From NCBI GenBank assembly GCA_019648995.1, contig BLXT01005549.1, positions 526,299 to 546,560 on the forward strand: a stretch of DNA of 20,262 nt. The letters run 5' to 3'. The position numbers and the translations under genes are program-made. The notes beneath the pieces are model-generated. The model was not told where the DNA came from. It ran no database searches and saw nothing but the letters and a program-made list of their open reading frames with translations. Each line of letters opens with the position of its first letter. Position 1 is the stretch's first letter. The stretch is from Plakobranchus ocellatus (taxonomy: Eukaryota; Mollusca; Gastropoda; Plakobranchidae). This document shows positions 9,747 to 19,368 of the stretch, piece after piece.

Positions 9747-12700
9747 CTGAAAAAAGATTATCCTCATTTTATTCTTGCCAACCAAAATTAAAGAGGAAAC
9801 CAAAATATACCACATAAGTTCAAAAATGAAAAATTAAACAGATATAGTCTTCTTTTTTCACTGCCAATGTGCTATATTTGTACTGTTAACATTGGATACA
9901 ATGTGATCAGCATATCTGAAATTGGACATTGGACCCTTTTTGAATTTGAAGTCTCACTGCAAATAAAGTTACCTCCTGATTATTATAATTAATGCTGAAA
10001 GATTCATTGTACAAGTGAATGATAATGATATCACTATGCAGTGTAGATAAGTGGGAGTTTTTTTGTTAGCTCTTGGTCTTGTTTAACGTGGGGTTAAAAA
10101 ATTCTGTAACTTTTACACTGCAAGGCTTTTTAGCAATTGTTCTGGCCCAACCATTTTATTCTATATATATTTTTTTTTATCGGAAAGATTTAGGGAGAAA
10201 ATAACTGTTAACAAATATCTTATGAGCTTAAATAAAACACTGACCTGGCCAGCAGCACCAGCGAATATAACACACCAGGGCAAGAGCCAAGACTGACCAG
10301 GATGAAGCAGGGCATACATGTTTATCATGTAAAATGGGATGAAATAGAAAGCTTGCACCATGAGCTAAGAAGAAAACAGATTTCAGGTTGAAAATGAAGT
10401 ATTATGATACTAAAATACACATTTTTTACGACAAAGTCCTCTTTAGGCCAAGATTGGCAAAGATATAGATTCCCGAATTGTAGATCTTAAAGCACGATAA
10501 ATATAAGGTAGAGAGGCAAGAGGTCGAGAAAAGCGTAGTAGGATCCCCAGCAAGGTAAAATGGTAATAAAAGTTATAAGTTATCAAACACTGAGTCAAGT
10601 CTATATCAAATGTTTCAATTTTTCTCTATATATCTACATGTCAAATGAAACTTAAGTGAAAGTAAAACTATATTACGTACATAAGTATTTTTGTGTCGTT
10701 AAAATCATATCTATGGATTTTGCAAAGGTAAAAGCTGAATGAAGATTGATATGGATTTTTTCATCACATTGTAAAGAAAAATTCTTTAAAAGCCCATATT
10801 TTTCTAAAACATTTCAAACCAAAAAGATATTTCAAATTGAATTCCAGGACTGGTATTGTTAATATACACAGACAAGTCTTTAAACAATTTTGCAGTCTAA
10901 ATTTTCATTGAATATGATACTATAGGTAGCAAAAAATGGCCTTGCCCTGTCATTTACTAACTATTACCCTTACTCTAGAGTATAAGTGGAGGGTCTTTTA
11001 TTTTAGAGCTGTCCAATAGGAAAAAAATACTAAATTCTTCCTCATTTCTATTTACAGACATGCCTGCCCTTGAAAAATTTTTTGAGGAACATCAAGCACA
11101 AAAATGTGGAACATTATATAAAAATGCGGAGTAAACCTGAATATGTCGGGAACTGACACTGATTAAACAAAAAAATAAACACTCAAATTAACTAAGGTTC
11201 AATTAATCATAGAGGTGTACCTTTAGGACAGGGGAGAGTGTAGAGGATATCAGGTCCTGTCTAAATCGGCATGAACACTAAGCTTAACATTTAGCCTCTG
11301 TGCTTACATTCCAATGTATTTACTTTAATGTTGAGCAAATCAGCCCTAGATTAACGAGATTATGAAAAGAAAATTTGTCCTTAAAATTTTCATTCTACTC
11401 GTACTGCAAAGACTTGTTTAACTTTGAGTCACTTATTTCAATGTTACCATTGGAATTCAATTTTATCAACTTTTCTCAAATTGAAAATTCAATTAAACAT
11501 TTCCCCATTTTATCCCTAAAATGCGAAATGCCTCGATGCATTCTTTTCGAACACAATGCTGTCGTCTTTTGCGGATTGGAGCCTCTATGTAGATCAATTT
11601 CTTTTCGGTCATTTTGAAGAGACGTAGACTTATCCAAGATACACAGACCTGATTGTATTATATTAAGTTCTAAATCTATGGATAGTTCATAGTATTATCA
11701 TAGGACTGGCAATGGCAAGAGCCTAGCATCAATCAGCCAGTCTCGCACCGAGCCTAAGTTCAATGCTGGGTTTATAACTTCTCTAGATATAAGACAGTGT
11801 GTAGAGTTAGTCTCAAAATCTAGATAATTAAGTTTGACCAAACCATTGACCTACAATAGTACAGTTGGCAGATTTAAAACAGGAAAAATTACTCCAAAAT
11901 TCTTTATTCCTATAAAATTGAAATCGATGATTCTCTGAAATCAAGGTGGCTGATTTCAAATTTGCCGTCAGATTGTTCATATTTGCTTTCCTCGCAAAGA
12001 TATGTCTGTTGAAAAAAAACCTAGTCCAGGTGAGTGACATTACAGTGACCGATAACTCATCAACAGTCAGTGATGGTATTGGTATGCCTAATAATGATGC
12101 TTCTCTATGTACTGCACAGATAGGTTTGCCCCAAGCCACCCCAACCCCTCTTCAGTCTGCAAGATGCATGCTCGGCGTTATGAAAAAAGGTCTAGCAAAG
12201 AGCGCCATGCATTTAATAAGTTTGAAAAGTTTGTTGCAGTGTTAGCACCGTTATTTTTTTTTTCTCTAAGTCCTTTAATATTCTCGCGTTATTTATGCAG
12301 AGCAGCGCCGGTTAATCTAGACTAGGATTATTTCTGAGTATGACCAATCACAAATCGGCAAAATTCCGCACTTTGTGATAAAACTGCGGATTTCCAGAAC
12401 AAAGGTCATTTTCAGGTAGAATTGCGGAACGAATCCGGAATTTCCCGAACGGTAGGCATGTCTGTATTTATTATGCTGAATAGACTTGTGTGCAGAGCAA
12501 AAATTGTTAGAATAATGAATCAAAATATATGAAAGGAGACAAAATGTAACTAATGATTCTCCAGATAAAATGGTTGGAAAAATACCAATGCTTGTTTTCT
12601 TACCTGAGCTCTAGAATAAAGGGAGGGGTCAGTGAGATATGGTTCCACTGCATCTCGGTACAAACTCACCAAAAAAAAATTTCCATGCATGGCACCCTGT

Positions 12701-15700
12701 ATTCATGAATGATAATAAGTTGTGTGCTATCCAAATCACTTGTAGAATTAGATACTATTTCCTACATTTCTTCATTTAAAAAAATAGAACTTCTAGTCTG
12801 CACAATATAGAAGATAAAAAAAGAAAGTTGGTAAACATACACATAAAGGAATAAGAAAATGTTTCCTGTTGAGACTAAAACTAAAATTTTCTAGGGTATA
12901 ACAATATGCAATCTAGAACTGAAAGGATGCAATCTAGGATGGAAAGGATGAAAGGACACAAATTTGTGTTTCATTTAAAAAAAAAGCTGAGGGAATCATT
13001 AGAGCACAACACTTCTGTGGCTTTTATTGCTTTGATTGTCTTTTTAGTGTAGATTCCAGTTGGCAACTGCTTTTTTGTTGTTGTTTTTTTTTTAAACTTA
13101 TATCTGCAATAATCATGATCTAATCTTATACTATCAGCATATGAACAAGATCCTGCAAAACTTACTGAAAATTTTATGACAGTCATTAAAATGGCAAAAA
13201 TAAAATAAAGAAAGAAAATTAAATCCAAGGGTCTTTTCCAGATGGTCGGAACTGTATCTCTGTTCTTTTGTGTCTCCTGCAAAAAAAAAAGGAATATTTA
13301 ATTATTCACTTTTTGCAAATTATACCGAATAATTTTTTAAAAATTGGGATATTTTTGAGTGCTACTTCATTTTGAAATTGCTAAGTTGGATAATCAATTT
13401 AATCTCTCTTTTTTCATGGCTCCTCTTACTTTAGAGATTTTCAATCTGCAGGATTGAGTATTCGGTCAAGAGTAGAACAAGCAGAAGTGAATCAAATGCG
13501 AGCTTATGATAGAAGAGGGGTTAAAAAATTAAAAGACACCCATGACCGTGATAGACCACAGTGCTTGTATTTAAGCCTTGATCAAGAACTCTAAATAAGT
13601 CAATCTAATGTGAGGGATGGGTATGGAAGTGATTTTATACTTGGTGGACAGTCAATGGATCTTGTAGTTCAGTATGCCTAATTTACTTAATCAGGCAAGA
13701 TGAGGCCAGCAGTCTGGAAAATAATCTTAAGCCCTACAGCTAGTGCATAAAAAACGTGGTATGAGTAGTAAACATTGGGAATGATAGGCGGCTGCAAGGG
13801 ATGCAAATCTAGACTGTAAATGCTTTATTATCCAGAGTGATTTCCTGTTGGTATGGACTTTTACCAAATTTATTTCTATATCATCTATATCTTTTAACTT
13901 TTAACTGATATTTGAATCCTCTCAAATCGGCTAAGTACAAAAGCAACTTTTTTTCCCTCCCCCACCCCTCCCCCTCCCCCCCGAATAATACAGCCAGTTG
14001 TCAAAATCTAATACAGAGTAATAGATACTAAAATGGTTAACAAAGGAATATGCTCATTGCTCATGTAGAGAGAGAGGCATGTTGGTGTAAACAGAAAAGT
14101 GGCAGAGTTATTGAACTTGAAATTCCTTCATTATGTGGTTCTATGTATATAGCTAAATTTTATTTGTAAAATAAAGAAAGTGATAAAATACCATATATTG
14201 CATACAGGTGAAAACTGACTTACTATTATACTAATTTTATGTCTTAGCATAAAATTTTTCGCGACATTTGGTTTTAATTTGAGCTCAATTTGAGATATGC
14301 TCATATTTGTTAACAATTCAAAGCATCATTTATATTTACAGAATATCTGGAGGTAATGAATCGCTTAGCTGAGGCAGCACAAGTTGGGTGAAAAAAAAAT
14401 CATTTTTTCTTTACATTTGTTAAGTGCCATTTTTTTTGCATATTTTTGCAACATGACTTTTAGTATATCAAACATTTAAACTGCACAGAAATCTTCATTT
14501 CTATGGGATGTAAATTATTTATGACTTTGAGAAGTTGCTTCTAAACTAATATGTTGATTGTATGCTGCTTTGGTCTTGATTTTCCTAAATTACCCCATAT
14601 TATCTTATACTTTTACAAAGTTCATCAATACCTCTCCTTTGTCATTCTGGATCTGCTGCAATTCCTCAAGCTTTCTTCCTATAAAATACACACACATCAA
14701 AGCACACACTATGATGTATGGAAATGTCAAAAGAAATGTCCATCGAATTCCATCTTTATCTGGAACAAAATAAAAACAAAATCAATGAATAAATTTCATG
14801 CTTCTCATTAAATCCATCTTGCTAAATTTTTGCCTCTTTTTTGAGTAAAAATCAATCGTTTTTGTACCGCTTTGAATTACATTATAGGGCTACTCATCTG
14901 TCATCACAAGCCTTGTCATCTAACCATTTCACTTGATGGCGATTGCTAGTGTTTGCTCACCTTGATTTGTTCTGGTCTTTCGCTGTAAAATGACATGCTC
15001 CCTTTACTACAGTACAGAAATTAAATGTTCTAACACTGCAATTTTTTCCTTTAAAACTGATAGATTTTTTTTTAGGTGTTTAAAGATATTGAGAGATTGC
15101 AAAAATTGTGAGCTAGTACCTTGTGCTTTGACCTTCAAAAGCTCTCGTGTAAACCCGAGGCAGTTTTCTCACTCGCAACATAGCAAAGGCTATTGTGTTT
15201 CATTCAGTATGTTCAGGTCAAAGGATATTAAAATAAAAGGCATATTTTGTGTTATGGCATATGAAAAGACATGTCTATTAAATGGTTACTTGAAACTAAA
15301 ACTAATTTGGTGTTGCCTAAGAGTATTCAAGGGGTAGCAATGCTACGCTGGTACTAATTACATTTTCTTGTGATTTAATCTGATTTATAAGTTAGGGCTA
15401 TTACCACCTCTTTGATTATTTGTCCTATGGGACTGTTTGATATGCAAAAATAAGGAGGAGAGTTTTTGAGTTTCAACATTCAGTCCATGGTGGCACAGAG
15501 ACATTGAGAAAAATAGAGGCATAAAAGTAGTCATGGATTTAGACAAAGATTTTTATACATGTGTGTACTTCAAGAGCACAAAGATCAGAGCTACCTAACA
15601 TGCAGTTTCAGTTTCCTATAAACAGTGGGAATTGAGATGTCTGCATTGTAGACACCTATACCTGCTTTCTTTTTTTCTTTTGGTCATATTGGTAGTCCAT

Positions 15701-17759
15701 GTCAATAGTTGTTCCCCTCCTTTTTTTTTTTTTCTCTAATGAACAAAGTATGTTTTAATTCTGTTACCGCTAAAAGGAACTCCTACTTCTCATCCTCATA
15801 AAGATGCAGCTATTCAAAAAAAAGAGAATCATTCTAGCCGTAGTTTTTTGCTTTGACACTAGGCATTGTTTTATATATTGTGGGACTTAGAAAAAGTTTC
15901 TTTAGTTGATTAAAGTACACAGTTTCAAAAGTCCTCAGGTGCTGTTTTTATTACACAGCAAACAAAAGTAATTTTTTAAAATTCCCAATCAATACCATCA
16001 TTATCAAAACAAAACAGTCAAAAAAAAAAACCAGACTCACAACAGCTAGCAACATATTTTAAAGAAAATATTGAATTCCTGTATTATGTAAAAAAAAACC
16101 ATTGACTAAATGTCCATACACATATAAAAAAAAAAAAAAACATTGATTGAATCATCGATTAAATGTCTGCTTAGCATTGAAAAGCACCCACTGTTTTATT
16201 TACATTAAGTTATCATTCATGATTCAAGCAACATTTCTTTGTCAGTCTCCGGGTCTTTCTGTTGTTGCCTCTTCATTGATTTTTATTTCTTTTTAACTAT
16301 CATTTGTATCAATAAAATTAAAATCAACATATCAATAAAATCCACTAAAAGTGATAATAATTTTCAACTGATAAGCAGATTGTTTTATATTTTATAATCC
16401 ACAAAAACATACCACTCATAACAGCTAAAAAAAGGACCAATTTCGTGTAGCCATATGATCCAGCCCAGTAAAGACCAACATCATGGAAGTTTTGGCTGTT
16501 GAGACAAATGACATAGCAGGTGGTTTTTATTAATATGTAACCCAGCGATGTTTCAATCGAAATTTGTGTTTCTTTATACACTGATGAGCAGATGATTAGT
16601 TGGTTTTTTTTTTTCAGTCTAAAAAAAGTAACAAATAGGCAGCCTGAAAAGGCTGCTTTAAAACAAAAGTTTAAGCCACACAAAAACATAAAATATTTTT
16701 AAATATCCTGAAGACAAAGAATTTTCGAAGTTTAATGGTTCTTTGATTCTTTGGATAGGTTTATCAAGTGTTGAAATTAAAACGTTAGGACGCTCGTTAT
16801 CAAAAAGTCTTTGATATAAAGATCATCAAAATTGCTCTTTGCTACTCACTTCCATGAGACAGCAGCTAGCATCATCAAATACATGGCATAGTGCACAATT
16901 CCATCCCAGTATGAAATCATGGTGCCATGAGCTGTTTTCAAGTATGGCTCTCCTTCTCTGAGGTAAGTACCCATAAACTCAGCAATCAGCCCATCATTCT
17001 CCAGAGCTATGATCAAACTCATAACAGAGCTGTATGCTAAAAGGCCTAACGCTACAAATAAGGTATTTGGAAAAATTGAACACAATTTAGCTTTTTTCCT
17101 ATTTCCATTTTTCTGATATAATTGGGAAACTAACACAGGCTTATCCATTTTAATTTTCCATCTTTCTTAACAACAGATTTTTAATCTAGGGTCAGAATGA
17201 GACTTGCTTCTAGCAAAAACAAGAATACTTTCTATTACAGCAATTTTTCAGAGACAATAAGGAAAATGAATAGATAAATCTCTAAATAAAAGAATAATTT
17301 ACCTTCAATATCTTTCGCTCACCGAGATCATTTACTTAACTGCATGAAATTCAGTCTTTCAAGTGGAATTTCTTTTATTCTAGAGAAAAATTTAGAGTTT
17401 CTATCAACAAAGCATTGCTCAATAATTGCAGAATTCAATATGAACATTGGAATGTAATTTTTTTAAGAAATAAAGAATATCAGTGCTGGACGATTTACTT
17501 TAAATCTTGAAGACACATAATACACTAAATATGTTTACTGTATGATTTCTCTCTCACCATAATAAATAGGATTTGCTTTATGCAGCCTTTGTCTCAAAAT
17601 GAGCCAAGGAACGAGGGAAACAATGCAAACAGCAGCTAGTCCTGACATCAAAATGAGGAGTTGATTTTTTGAATGTGATACAGAATTGAGAATATATGAC
17701 ATAGGTAAGGCCAAGAGGGATGTTGTGAAGACAACTGCTATACTTGTCAAAGGCATCAT
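9429..17759 (-). CDS. TM6SF1/TM6SF2-family ten-pass membrane protein (two EXPERA domains), 8 coding exons
   Basis: The join is 17759-17558, 17051-16850, 16495-16413, 14759-14632, 13276-13166, 12696-12604, 10364-10245, 9746-9429, giving 418 residues; human TM6SF1/2 have about 370-377. The product aligns with remembered human TM6SF1/2 almost without gaps. Landmarks are ALPMSY (17-22), EGEPYL (100-105), TAHG, YWDG, H121, GLYWAGS (142-148), KRPLDL (219-224), EPYLTDP (260-266), HPGQSW, AQFSLMGAS (314-322) and YRVPQ. Membrane segments fall near 5-24, 34-55, 65-84, 111-133, 141-162, 169-190, 222-240, 274-294, 300-318 and 338-360. EXPERA proteins include EBP sterol isomerase and TMEM97. Human TM6SF2 is an ER/ERGIC protein needed for lipid loading of VLDL; the same lipid role here is inference. 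Residues 365-418 form an unusual Ser/Thr-rich tail ending in KKFD. Vertebrate TM6SF1 and TM6SF2 look equally close, so no numbered symbol is given. Confidence 0.95.
9747..10244 (-). other. Intron 7 of the TM6SF gene
   Basis: 498 bp with GT-AG ends. A+T-rich with short T runs; no repeat, RNA or coding signal recognised inside. Confidence 0.85.
10245..10364 (-). CDS. TM6SF coding exon 7 (TM8-TM9)
   Basis: The acceptor TTTTCTTCTTAG|CTC is preceded by a good pyrimidine tract. Residues 274-313 include FYFIPF, YALLHPGQSWLLPW and VIFAGAAGQ. They align gap-free with human FYSVPY, YGLVVPGCSWMPD and LIHAGGLAQ. The donor is GGCCAG|GTCAGT at 10244. The exon is 40 codons, phase 0 at both ends. Confidence 0.95.
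11049..11054. repeat. Left target-site duplication (TATTTA)
   Basis: Identical to 12465-12470 and directly abutting the left inverted-repeat end. Confidence 0.65.
11055..12464. mobile_element. Non-autonomous DNA-transposon-like element with terminal inverted repeats
   Basis: The left end begins CAGACATGCCTGCCCTTG. The reverse complement of the right end begins CAGACATGCCTACCGTTCG, so the first 11 bases are identical and the following bases are similar. Both ends are flanked by TATTTA (11049-11054 and 12465-12470), a 6-bp target duplication. Because of the flanking TA/AT, an ACAGAC end with a 4-bp ATTT duplication is equally readable. No intact transposase frame is visible. Internal open frames of about 80-103 codons on both strands (11375-11617 +, 11946-12245 +, 11828-12139 -) are unrecognised and may be degraded remnants. 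Superfamily is not assigned: a 6-bp (or 4-bp) duplication does not fit hAT (8), mariner (TA) or piggyBac (TTAA). Confidence 0.72.
12465..12470. repeat. Right target-site duplication (TATTTA)
   Basis: Identical to 11049-11054 and directly abutting the right inverted-repeat end. Confidence 0.65.
12604..12696 (-). CDS. TM6SF coding exon 6 (EPYL-DP loop)
   Basis: The acceptor AATACAG|GGT is phase 0. Residues 243-273 read GAMHGNFFLVSLYRDAV, then EPYLTDPSLYSRAQ. EPYL-DP-Y is shared with both vertebrate paralogues (EPYLKDPAAYPKIQ in TM6SF1). The first part aligns without a gap to the segment containing LDCP in human proteins, but neither Asp-Cys-Pro nor the second Cys is present here. The donor is GCTCAG|GTAAGA at 12603. 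Confidence 0.92.
12697..13165 (-). other. Intron 5 of the TM6SF gene
   Basis: 469 bp with GT-AG ends. Holds the 21-bp imperfect tandem duplication at 12906-12947 and a T-rich tract near 13073-13095; otherwise plain. Confidence 0.85.
12906..12947. repeat. Imperfect 21-bp tandem duplication
   Basis: Two adjacent 21-bp units, each starting ATGCAATCTAG and ending GAAAGG, differ at three or four internal bases. A further partial copy (ATGAAAGG) follows. It lies inside intron 5. Confidence 0.75.
13166..13276 (-). CDS. TM6SF coding exon 5 (TM7, start of second EXPERA)
   Basis: An almost pure T tract and GCAG acceptor precede GAG at 13276. The exon encodes residues 206-242: ETQKNRDTVPTIW, then KRPLDLIFFLYFIFA. 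The RRPFDL (TM6SF1) and RRPADL (TM6SF2) motif is represented by KRPLDL. The donor is TTTCA|GTAAGT at 13165, a full consensus match. The exon is 37 codons, phase 0 at both ends. Confidence 0.92.
13277..14631 (-). other. Intron 4 of the TM6SF gene
   Basis: 1355 bp with GT-AG ends. Contains the C-rich tract at 13955-13982 and a 63-codon plus-strand open stretch without an initial ATG (13403-13594). No mobile element recognised. Confidence 0.85.
13955..13982 (-). repeat. G-run tract on the sense strand (G-quadruplex-prone)
   Basis: The plus strand has five C runs of 3, 5, 4, 5 and 7, separated by single bases (T, A, T, T). The transcribed RNA of the TM6SF gene would therefore carry five G runs with one-base loops, a near-ideal G-quadruplex pattern in an otherwise A+T-rich intron. 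Confidence 0.85.
14632..14759 (-). CDS. TM6SF coding exon 4 (TM6 and charged loop)
   Basis: The acceptor TTTGTTCCAG|AT completes G|AT (Asp163). The exon reads KDGIRWTFLLTFPY and on to residue 205. GIRWTFLLTFPY aligns with human TM6SF2 EIRPAFFLTIPY, which contains E167. After TM6 (169-190) comes a hydrophilic loop, RKLEELQQIQNDKGE. The donor is GAGAG|GTATTG at 14631, and the codon boundary is phase 0, as the next exon requires. Sequence identity is lower than in exon 2, as it is between the vertebrate paralogues. Weaker GT sites lie further on (e.g. GTAAAA), so a slightly longer loop is possible. Confidence 0.88.
14760..16412 (-). other. Intron 3 of the TM6SF gene
   Basis: 1653 bp with GT-AG ends. 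Contains A runs near 16020, 16090 and 16126 and a T run near 15720. A 115-codon plus-strand frame at 14990-15337 has no recognisable family features and is treated as chance. Confidence 0.85.
16413..16495 (-). CDS. TM6SF coding exon 3 (TM5)
   Basis: The acceptor CTCAACAG|C completes AA|C (Asn135). The exon then reads QNFHDVGLYWAGS, matching human EETYRTIGLYWVGS in length and in GLYW-GS. It encodes residues 135-162 and one base of codon 163. The donor is GAGTG|GTATGT at 16412. The 83-nt exon keeps the frame and forms membrane segment 5. Confidence 0.93.
16496..16849 (-). other. Intron 2 of the TM6SF gene
   Basis: 354 bp with GT-AG ends, the shortest intron. Contains a T run near 16604. No other feature. 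Confidence 0.85.
16850..17051 (-). CDS. TM6SF coding exon 2 (TM3-TM4, first EXPERA core)
   Basis: The acceptor TTTGTAG|CG completes the split codon G|CG (Ala68) and leads into LGLLAYSSVMSLIIAL, equivalent to human AVFGFTSVVNLIIGL with no gap. The exon encodes residues 68-134 and two bases of codon 135. It carries the most conserved block of the family: E100-G-E-P-Y-L, T107-A-H-G, Y115-W-D-G and H121. The acidic residues and histidines here are the polar residues shared across EXPERA proteins. The donor is GGAA|GTGAGT at 16849. An in-frame reading extends upstream through the intron to 17148, but the splice site and homology place the exon start at 17051. Confidence 0.95.
17052..17557 (-). other. 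Intron 1 (first coding intron) of the TM6SF gene
   Basis: 506 bp with GT-AG ends. A+T-rich; nothing recognised inside. Confidence 0.85.
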
Positions 17760-17778
17760 TTACTACTTGCTTTGCAAT
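17558..17778 (-). CDS. TM6SF first coding exon (start codon; TM1-TM2)
   Basis: Coding part is 17759-17558 (67 codons plus one base); 17778-17760 is 5' untranslated. The start is an ATG ATG pair at 17759-17754, preceded in frame by TAG TAA (17765-17760), so initiation cannot lie further upstream in this exon. LPMSY falls at residues 18-22, exactly where human TM6SF2 has LPVSY, which supports the first ATG. A strong pyrimidine tract and CAG acceptor end at 17779, so an untranslated exon must lie upstream. The donor is ATG|GTGAGA at 17557. The exon encodes TM1 and TM2 and the NPIYY motif, equivalent to human DPLFY. Confidence 0.93.
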
Positions 17779-19198
17779 CTGAAAACAAAAAGAAACAAAG
17801 TATTCATCAGTCAAAAAGTATCCCGACTTAGAATCAAAAAAGATCAAGGGTCTCTGTAATTTTATGACAGAGGAAGGGGCTGTATATATATTGGTCTGTA
17901 TTAAAAAAAAATTAATCATCATCTTTATTGCAAATGTGGAACATTATGTCTCACTTGAGAGAGGCAATGTGTGTCACAATTGAGCAGGAAAACTACAATG
18001 GTGTTAACAGATTTTATATTGGAAGAGCCATCAGGAGTACTGATCATGGGAATCTTGGACAAAGAAGTTTCTCCATGAAATCTCTGATGAGGATATCCTA
18101 GTTCCTACTTTTTGGCGAAAATCACCATGCATAGGCAATGTTCATGCCACAAGCAAATTTTTTGTTTTTTGGTTTTTTTTGTTTAATTACACAGTCAGGC
18201 TGTTACTAGAAAATATTGACGCAATTTGCTTCCTGGTCACTACAACATGGCATATGAGTCATACAAATAAATAGTCTATGATTATATATACATGTCTAAT
18301 TTGTACATTTTTTCAACCCATACATTTGTTGTAAATGATTTTGTCTATGATATTTTGCACAGCAAACAAACAAAGTCACTTTTTATTTAACTTTTATCGA
18401 AAGTCATTCGACTCACTTATGAATTTTGTGTCATGCCAGATACACCAATACATCTTAAGCTCAGATTATACTTCTTCCCTTAGGTCTAAATTTAATATTA
18501 ATGTAAGCTTTGACATTCTTTTAACCATAAAATGTGCACTGAATGCATCTTTACAGAATACTTTCAGAGTCTTTGTATTTTAACCTTCCCTTTCACCGAG
18601 TGCCAACAATGGCACATTGACTTCTAATTTTCAACTATTTTTCAAATGTAAGTTCACTCTGGATTCTAATGCTCTGAGAATACTCCAGTCAACCTTTTTA
18701 AGATACAAATCAGCTTTTACAGAAATCAAAATCTTAAAATATTTCACAAAAAGTAGATTTGAAAAGTTATACCCCTTGTCATGCAACATGAGCCTAAAAT
18801 AGTGCAAGAACAGCAATCTAGCTACCAAAAATACCATATTTTATTTCTGTGGTACATGTATAACTACATCAACATCAGGGTTAAATTCGTCAAGCCTGTG
18901 AGCCAAGTCAAGGACTTTTGAATGCTATTGCAAGGCTGTGCTGGGGTTTTACTGATGGATAATTTGTGTGTTCATGTTGGATACATGTAAGGTCCTATTG
19001 TGGCATCATTTTGGTATTCTTATCATGTTTGTTGTATGCCTATTGAGATAGCCTATTCTTGTTTATTTACTGATAATATATTTTTGAAAGCCTACATATC
19101 TGCAATGAGACAGACCATTCACTGATCTCTTATATGAAGTGAATCTGACAGCAAAGTAAAGATGAAACTATAATTTTACTATCAATATTATCTTTTAC

Positions 19199-19361
19199 TT
19201 TCATCAGAAAATGAGCATCACCACAATCTTCATCATCAAAATTATCATCATTGAGACCATATTCATCATCAAAACCTTCACCATCAGCATCACCATAATT
19301 ACCTACGCACTTTCATAACCATCTCATCATCACCACCATCTTTGTCTTCATCATCACCTGG
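19199..19361. repeat. Imperfect CAT/CAC trinucleotide-rich repeat
   Basis: A degenerate run of ATCATC, CACCAC, TTCATC and similar triplets over about 160 bp, interrupted by short unique stretches. It looks like an old decayed trinucleotide microsatellite. A His/Ser-rich coding reading is not supported, because stops interrupt it and no splice context is evident. Confidence 0.7.
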
Positions 19362-19368
19362 CATCGCG

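Larger units (their letters stand above)
10365..12603 (-). other. Intron 6 of the TM6SF gene, carrying a transposon-like insertion
   Basis: 2239 bp with GT-AG ends, the longest intron. The element at 11055-12464 accounts for 1410 bp. Without it and one target-duplication copy the intron would be about 0.8 kb, closer to its neighbours. Nothing recognised in 10365-11048 or 12471-12603. Confidence 0.85.

Noticed and set aside
14990..15337. 115-codon plus-strand frame inside intron 3
   Set aside because: No family resemblance, and Cys/Phe/Lys-rich composition typical of translated A+T-rich intron sequence.
17578..17922. 114-codon minus-strand frame overlapping the first coding exon
   Set aside because: It is in a different frame from the conserved TM6SF reading and crosses the acceptor at 17779; a shadow frame.
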